Position numbers and translations under genes: made by a program. Shown piece by piece: positions 58,732 to 64,000 of a stretch of DNA of 64,000 nt. Position 1 is the first letter of the stretch; each line of letters begins with the position of its first letter. The notes beneath the pieces are model-generated. The model did not search any database. It was given only the letters and a program-made list of their open reading frames with translations, and had not been told where the DNA came from. Source of the DNA: Camellia lanceoleosa (Eukaryota; Streptophyta; Magnoliopsida; Ericales; Theaceae); the NCBI GenBank assembly GCA_025200525.1, contig CM045761.1:45702190-45766189 (forward strand), read 5' to 3'.

Positions 58732-58995
58732 CTCAATACGATAAGTTCTACACGGTTGTCCCATAATCTCAATTTTACGGAAAATTATTCAATACAACTG
58801 TCTAAGTGATGTGTTAAATGGATACTTATTGGTCTAAATTATAAGATTTACTATTTTTGTGTTAGAATTTAAAAAAATAAAATATTAAAAATCAATTTGT
58901 TAATAAAAGAAGAGCATTGTTTCGGGAGCAGTGAATCATGACTCTAATTTTCCGAACAATAAATACTATGCTACCATATCAACAAATATTGAAAA

Positions 58996-59515
58996 CACTA
59001 TAACAAAATGCACCAATGGCGATTAAAAAATAGAATTTCGTCGCTGAAAAGTGCACAAATGGCGACTAAATCCATTTTAATCACCAAAATGAAGACATTT
59101 GGTGACTAAAACAATTTGGTCGCCAAATGTATATGTATTGGTGGCTAAAAATCAGTTTGGTCGCCTATTATATGGGTTTTAGCGACTAACACAATTTTGG
59201 CGACGGAAAAAATAGTCGCTAAATGTATAAATTAATAAAATAAAATTCACTATTAGCGACTAAAAATTTAGTCGCCAAATGTATAAATTAAAAAATAAAA
59301 ATGAGCTTTGGCGACGAAAATTTTAGTCGCTAAACGTGTTGTTTTTGGCGACTAAAAGCGGGTTAGTCGCCCATACCTTCCGCGACAGTTTTCCAGCGAC
59401 AAACATGGCGACTAAAAAATTTAGTCGCGAAAACCTTAAACCCGACTTTTGGCGACTAAAAAATCACTTTTGGCGACTAAAAATTTAGTCGCCAAATGTG
59501 TATTTTCTTGTAGTG
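58996..59515. mobile_element. CACTA-type MITE upstream of the P450 gene
   Basis: Ends CACTATAACAAAATGCA and, reverse-complemented, CACTACAAGAAAATACACA. Flanked by AAA (58993-58995, 59516-59518), the 3-bp duplication of CACTA elements. More than a dozen copies of TGGCGACTAAA/TTTAGTCGCCAA in both orientations fill the 520 bp. Non-coding. Confidence 0.88.
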
Positions 59516-59519
59516 AAAT

Positions 59520-60070
59520 AAAGTGTGATAATGCTGCGGGCTCCAGATGGAACGGGTCGGATTGATCTACGCTTTTCAAATCGTTACCTAGGGATTGAGC
59601 TCACAGCAAAACCTACACAAGAGTTTAGCGGGGAACGGGGAGTTCCCCAGCAAACCCTCTAACGAGCAAGTTAGAGGAGAATGATCGAATGTTGGGATAG
59701 AAATGGTGATAGAGAACTTAACTTTTTTGTCTGAGAAGCTTGCTTATATTCTTTGCTCATCATTTCCTTATCCACTCAGGGTTGTCACGTTGGCCGAAAG
59801 TCTATGTTCTAGCTTGCCTTGTTCATGGTGAGGCTGTTATGTTCTAACGTGAAGGGTTATCGTAATAAATGCTGCAAAGAAGCTCATTAATGGCTGATGT
59901 GTAGTGCAATAACTCTGCAGGATTTTTGTCTGCTGATGTAACTGGCTCTTTACTTGCCAAGTGTTTAGATGTCATTGGTGCTTGGTGTGACATTAGGTTT
60001 TAGGAATGTTGGGCTTTAGTATTTAAATCATGGATTGGGTCTTAAGTGGTGGGCCATATCTTTTGTGGGC
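59520..60070 (-). repeat. LTR-like fragment
   Basis: On the minus strand TTCTCCTCTAACTTGCTCGT and TAGAGGGTTTGCTGGGGAAC resemble the U5 end of plant Ty3/gypsy LTRs. A GATTTAAATACTAAAG TATA-like region lies upstream. No clear ends or target duplication. Assignment by resemblance only. Confidence 0.35.
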
Positions 60071-60383
60071 TTACCCATGTCAAAGTGGAACACTTATTTT
60101 ATAGGAGGAGGATTCCTTCCGGTTTAGATTTTGGACGGGAGGACACTATTTGAGTCCGTGGAATCCATCCCAAGTTTCATTTTGATTTTTTAAATCATTT
60201 ATTTTGTCGAACACTTTATGTACTTCATTTATAAAAAAAAATTAAAACGATTCAATAATTTTAACTTGTTCAATTTATTATATTTATCAATATATATATA
60301 TATATAGTTCATTTTTTAAAACACAAAATCAAAAATATTTGATTTCATTCATAGAATGGAAAATTCTGAAAAATAAAAAACAT
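60071..60383. other. AT-rich intergenic sequence, no gene seen
   Basis: Contains (TA)n near 60290-60306. Nothing else recognised. Confidence 0.55.
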
Positions 60384-60606
60384 AGCCTTCGTTGACATGT
60401 CAGACTTTTTGACTTTTTGGTTATTTTAGTCATAAAAATACAAAACAAACTTTTTAACCTAATAAGACAAAATATCACATCTAAACCATAATTATTTCAT
60501 TTTTTTTCTCTCATAAAAATCAAAAAAGTCAAAAAACCTAATTCAAATGAGATTTTTTAACTCCAAACTAAAATAATTAAAAAGTCAAAAAATTAAAAAT
60601 TCAACA
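60384..60606. mobile_element. Eroded MITE related to 45853 and 47006
   Basis: Shares AGACTTTTTGACTTTTTGGT, AAAATATCACATCTAAACCATAAT-type and AAAATCAAAAAAGTCAAAAA words with the two intronic copies. Ends eroded. Confidence 0.5.
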
Positions 60607-61354
60607 CACATCACAAAAATCAGTTTAATGTCTTCCATAAAAGAGGGGCCAATCCAACTAATCCAACACACAGAGCAATCATCACCTTTTCACAATTAAT
60701 TTTCTTCTCTGAGGAGAAGAAAAATATAGATAATTTTAAAGAGAAGAGAGGGTGATGGGTACGTTGGATCATAGAGAGTGGAGCATAACGAAAAAGGAGA
60801 GAAATAAGTTAGGTTTATTAAGTTTGATTTATGGAGAGTGGAACAAATTGAAAGATGAGTGAAAGCAGTTGGGTCTGCTATGTTTTGATTTATAGAACGG
60901 GCGAGTGAAAGAGGAGAGCTGGGTTAGGAAAAATGGAAGATAGGCAAGAAAGTGCTATTTGGGTTTGTAGAGAGAGAAAACAAGTTTATACAAGTGAAGT
61001 TAGATCTAAAAGATGTTAGACAATTTTCACTACAACAAGCAAATGAATTTTGACAAACAAAATTATGTTATAGTACTAAACGTCGAATCAAAATTAAATG
61101 AACAACAAATTTAAAAGATGAATTCTATTTTGGTATAAAATCAAAATAGAATCTAAAAAATAGAAAGGAAAGAAACTAGAAAAATGAAAAAGTATTTATA
61201 GAATTATTTTTTTGAAAAACAGATCAAGTCCGACGCTGAACACTATTTATTTAAGACAGATTTATCATCTCCACGGTACTTTCAAAATATAGACGTTTAT
61301 CTCTTATGCTAAAATGGTCAACGGCAATTAGTAGTAGTATTATAAACTAATTGC
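60607..61354. other. Intergenic sequence, no gene seen
   Basis: A diverged direct repeat near 60766-60915 (TTTATGGAGAGTGGAnCAnA..GAAAnAGGAGAGAAA.nAGTTGGGTTT) is the only structure noted. Confidence 0.5.
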
Positions 61355-61359
61355 CTAGT

Positions 61360-63129
61360 TGTAGCGATCCCGGTTTCGATCATTCTTTTATGTTTTGCCA
61401 CTTCGACCGACGGTTCGGTCGAGGGGCAACGCCTTCAGAGGGTTTAGGGGGCGCCTTTGTGGTCCAAGGGCAAGACTGGCAGGGGTCGAGCTCGAGTAGG
61501 GCTTTCTATGCTCAAGCAAACCATGTATTATATCAGTTCGTAAATCTGATATTTCACATTACTTTTGTATCTCTCTTTCTCTAAAAATATTTTCTCTCCC
61601 TTCTCTCTACATTTCCTACCAAAAACTCACAAGATCTTTGGTTTCTTCAAATCCTTTGGGATTTGGACCTAAGTTCTTCACCAAAATTGGTTATCTAGGC
61701 AAGGGTTACGTTGTGTGTGGTGGAGATCGAGTTTAGACATCGTTGATTTTTCGAGTTTCATCTCAAATTCTCTTCAAAACTTAAGGTAGGGATTCTTTAC
61801 ACTCTAATATAGTTTTTAGCTTAGTTATTTGCTATTGTGTATAGATAATGAGATTTGGTTGTGATTTGGACAAATTTAGGATTTGGGTGTGAAATAAAAA
61901 GAAGGGCTTTGATGAATATAAGGTAAACGAGTATGAGGCTTGACTATAAGATCATGTTGTGCCAAAATAGTTGATTTTGGTGTTTGGGTTGATATTTGGT
62001 GAAAGGGGGATTCTACCCTAATTTTGATTAAATTATTATTTTGCATAAATAATTAGGATTAACATTGAAAACGTGAAATTAGAAGGTTGCGATTATAAAT
62101 GGTAATATTGGATATGTATTATCTCACCTATGAAAGTTTTAAATAAACTATTTATTTTGATATTGAACATCTCTTTAGAAATAATTGTATTGGGCTATCG
62201 GTGGAGGATAGTTATGATTGTTGTAGAAATTACATGAAGATTAGGCGATTTAATGCTAATCCATTGCTGGTGTCATTAAATATGACCATGTTATAGATAC
62301 ATTGTATATGTATGTTTATTGGGAGGAGAAAGGGGATGTACTCCATATGTGATTATATTTATAAATACATCGCATATGTATATTTGTTTGGGAGGAGAAA
62401 GGGGATGGACTCCATTTAAAACAAGTTGGCCTGAGTGTCTTGGGTGAAAGACCCGAAATTTCATATATAGATGGGTGCCGGTTCCTTCGGATGAAATATC
62501 CGTAAAATGGCAGGTTTGAAGTGTTTATGTGAGTTTTGCATAATTGGAAAATCATTGAGTTGTAGTCTTATTTTGATTGTTGAAAGATAACGAATTTAAC
62601 TCATGAATTGAGTAGCATATATGAACTGGAAATGAAATTAAAGGAAAATGGAATAAGGTTGGTCTTAGTGGTATATGGATATGCAGGTCTTGTGGATGTT
62701 TCAGGATCGGTATTGTTTATGTACGTAATATTTATACCTTTGCTAAACTTCATAAATTGTGTTAAATTATTTCCACTAGGCTGTTGGCTCACCTATATGG
62801 GAATACCATTTTCAAGTACAGGTGAGATGCTTCCTCCAAGGCAATAGCGTGGATAGAATTTTAGGAAGCAAGAGCTTCTTAATTATGCCTTATGTGTGTA
62901 TGTTTGTTATTTGTAAAGCCAAGGGCTTAAGATGTAATGAGCGAGACTCAATTTGTGTAACCAAGAATATTCTTGGATAAATTTGTAAACCTGTAGGGCA
63001 CTTATTACTTGTTTGGGATTTAATGGAAATGGGTGTATGGATTATTTAGCAATATATATATGTGTTTGTCTATCATGTGGGTTTTGTTGCATAAATAGAT
63101 ATGTACTGCCCAAATTTTCGGGGGTTACA
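61360..63129. mobile_element. Solo LTR of 1.77 kb
   Basis: Begins TGTAGCGATCCCGG and ends CGGGGGTTACA, TG...CA ends that form a short inverted repeat. Flanks CTAGT (61355-61359) and CTAGC (63130-63134) are a 5-bp duplication with one mismatch. On the minus strand the start TGTAACCCCCGAAAATTT is the form common in plant Ty3/gypsy chromovirus LTRs, so orientation is probably minus. No internal domains and no second LTR in the window. Confidence 0.65.
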
Positions 63130-63134
63130 CTAGC

Positions 63135-64000
63135 GAACACACTTCGTGTATATACTTTCTCTCAAAGAAACAAATGCAGAAATATTTAGAAAGAAGAAGT
63201 ACAAAATTGAATGATCAGAATAAATGGAGTACTGTTTATTTATAGAAGAGATGGTGGCTGTTCGGGACAAAAATGAACAGACATGGAACCTGTTCGGGTT
63301 GGAGGAAAGCTGAAAATGTGTGTTTGGACCAAACTGCCAACGTTTAGAAACATTGGGGTCAATTTGGAAATAATTTTGAATTTTAAACAGAGATTTGAAT
63401 TTCAAATGGTAGGAATTTAATAAAATAAAATTCAAAAAATTTTGACCCAAAAAGATGCGTTAAGATCCTCTAGAGTAATATCCTTAGAGTAATCTCCTAC
63501 AGTGAAGAACAAGTAGCCGACATGTAGCCCACTCACCAAACCAAGGGTTGAGATTTAAATTCATCAAAACGGCATTGTTTTGGAAAAAAAGAAAAAAAGA
63601 AAAAAGAAAAAACCAAGTGAGAGAGCGACAAGAACAACAAAACAAAAATAGAGAGATTTGGTTTGTGAATATTTCGAATTGATTTGTCGTTTCGGAGCTG
63701 ACTTTTCGAGTTGGGTTTGTGAATATTTCCTTTTTATTTTTATTGTTTTGTATTTGTTTTTTTATTTCTTTGGAGCTAAGTAACTCCACCTTCTTTATCT
63801 GACTAATCTTCTCTTTTATTCTCTTTCTAAGTGAGAAGAAGGATTTGAAGGCATGTATGTGGGTTTTGGAGGATCTAAAGGCATGGAGGTGAAGGTTTGA
63901 CATACCTTGATGCTAAGAGAGTTTTTTTGGGAGCAAACCCACATAAATTTATGAGGAAATGGATTCTGAATGAGTGTTGGTTTGAAAGTTTTTGATGGGT
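63135..64000. other. Unassigned sequence to the window edge
   Basis: No exon or element was recognised. The frames open here are A/T-rich without domain features. A purine-rich stretch lies near 63583-63615. Confidence 0.5.

Noticed and set aside
63484..63903. A 139-codon minus-strand frame
   Set aside because: Lys/Asn/Phe-rich low-complexity translation with no domain or splice context.

Overview
The window is nuclear DNA of a flowering plant, most likely a eudicot. It is AT-rich and crowded with nested plant transposable elements. Its two host genes are split by many introns, and one of them encodes a CYP82-type cytochrome P450, a group best known from eudicots. The species cannot be named from sequence alone. 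I found no tRNA, rRNA, CRISPR or prokaryotic feature.

Layout. 1-5.1 kb: remains of large LTR retrotransposons, including a minus-strand gag relic with its 5' LTR. 5.6-7.6 kb: a Mutator-like long-TIR element with a solo LTR inside one arm, and a Tourist-like MITE. 8.8-15.45 kb, minus strand: a complete 11-exon RAD51B gene (372 aa), whose intron 1 holds a MITE and a C/A homopolymer. 15.5-19 kb: tandem repeats and long-TIR elements. 19.25-35.25 kb: a TIR element split by a 15.1-kb Ty3/gypsy element of the Tat lineage. That element has 755-bp LTRs, target duplication GATAG, broken gag-pol, and two antisense coding regions, one with a plant mobile domain and its own introns. 35.6-36.5 kb: a second Mutator-like element. 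37.9-41 kb: a degenerate tandem array in which copies of an snRNA-type upstream element are followed at constant distance by TATA-like boxes.

41.6-42.95 kb: a Pack-MULE with a perfect 9-bp target duplication. It carries a fragment of an NHL-repeat protein gene fused to a fragment of a DnaJ/DUF3444 gene. 44.85-58.63 kb, minus strand: a CYP82-family P450 gene (519 aa) with an open reading frame through three exons. Its introns of 4.2 and 8.1 kb contain hAT, Mutator-like, foldback and Helitron-like elements. 59.0-59.5 kb: a CACTA MITE in the P450 upstream region. 59.5-64 kb: an LTR-like stretch, a MITE, a 1.77-kb solo LTR, and unassigned sequence.

Only RAD51B (recombinational DNA repair) and the P450 (specialised metabolism) look like working host genes, and nothing suggests that they act together. 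The rest is a stratified record of transposition. The most notable items are the chimeric Pack-MULE, the antisense genes of the Tat element, the P450 exon that appears to have been split by a repeat-filled intron, and the snRNA-promoter-like array. All calls come from reading the sequence; no alignment or database search was run.
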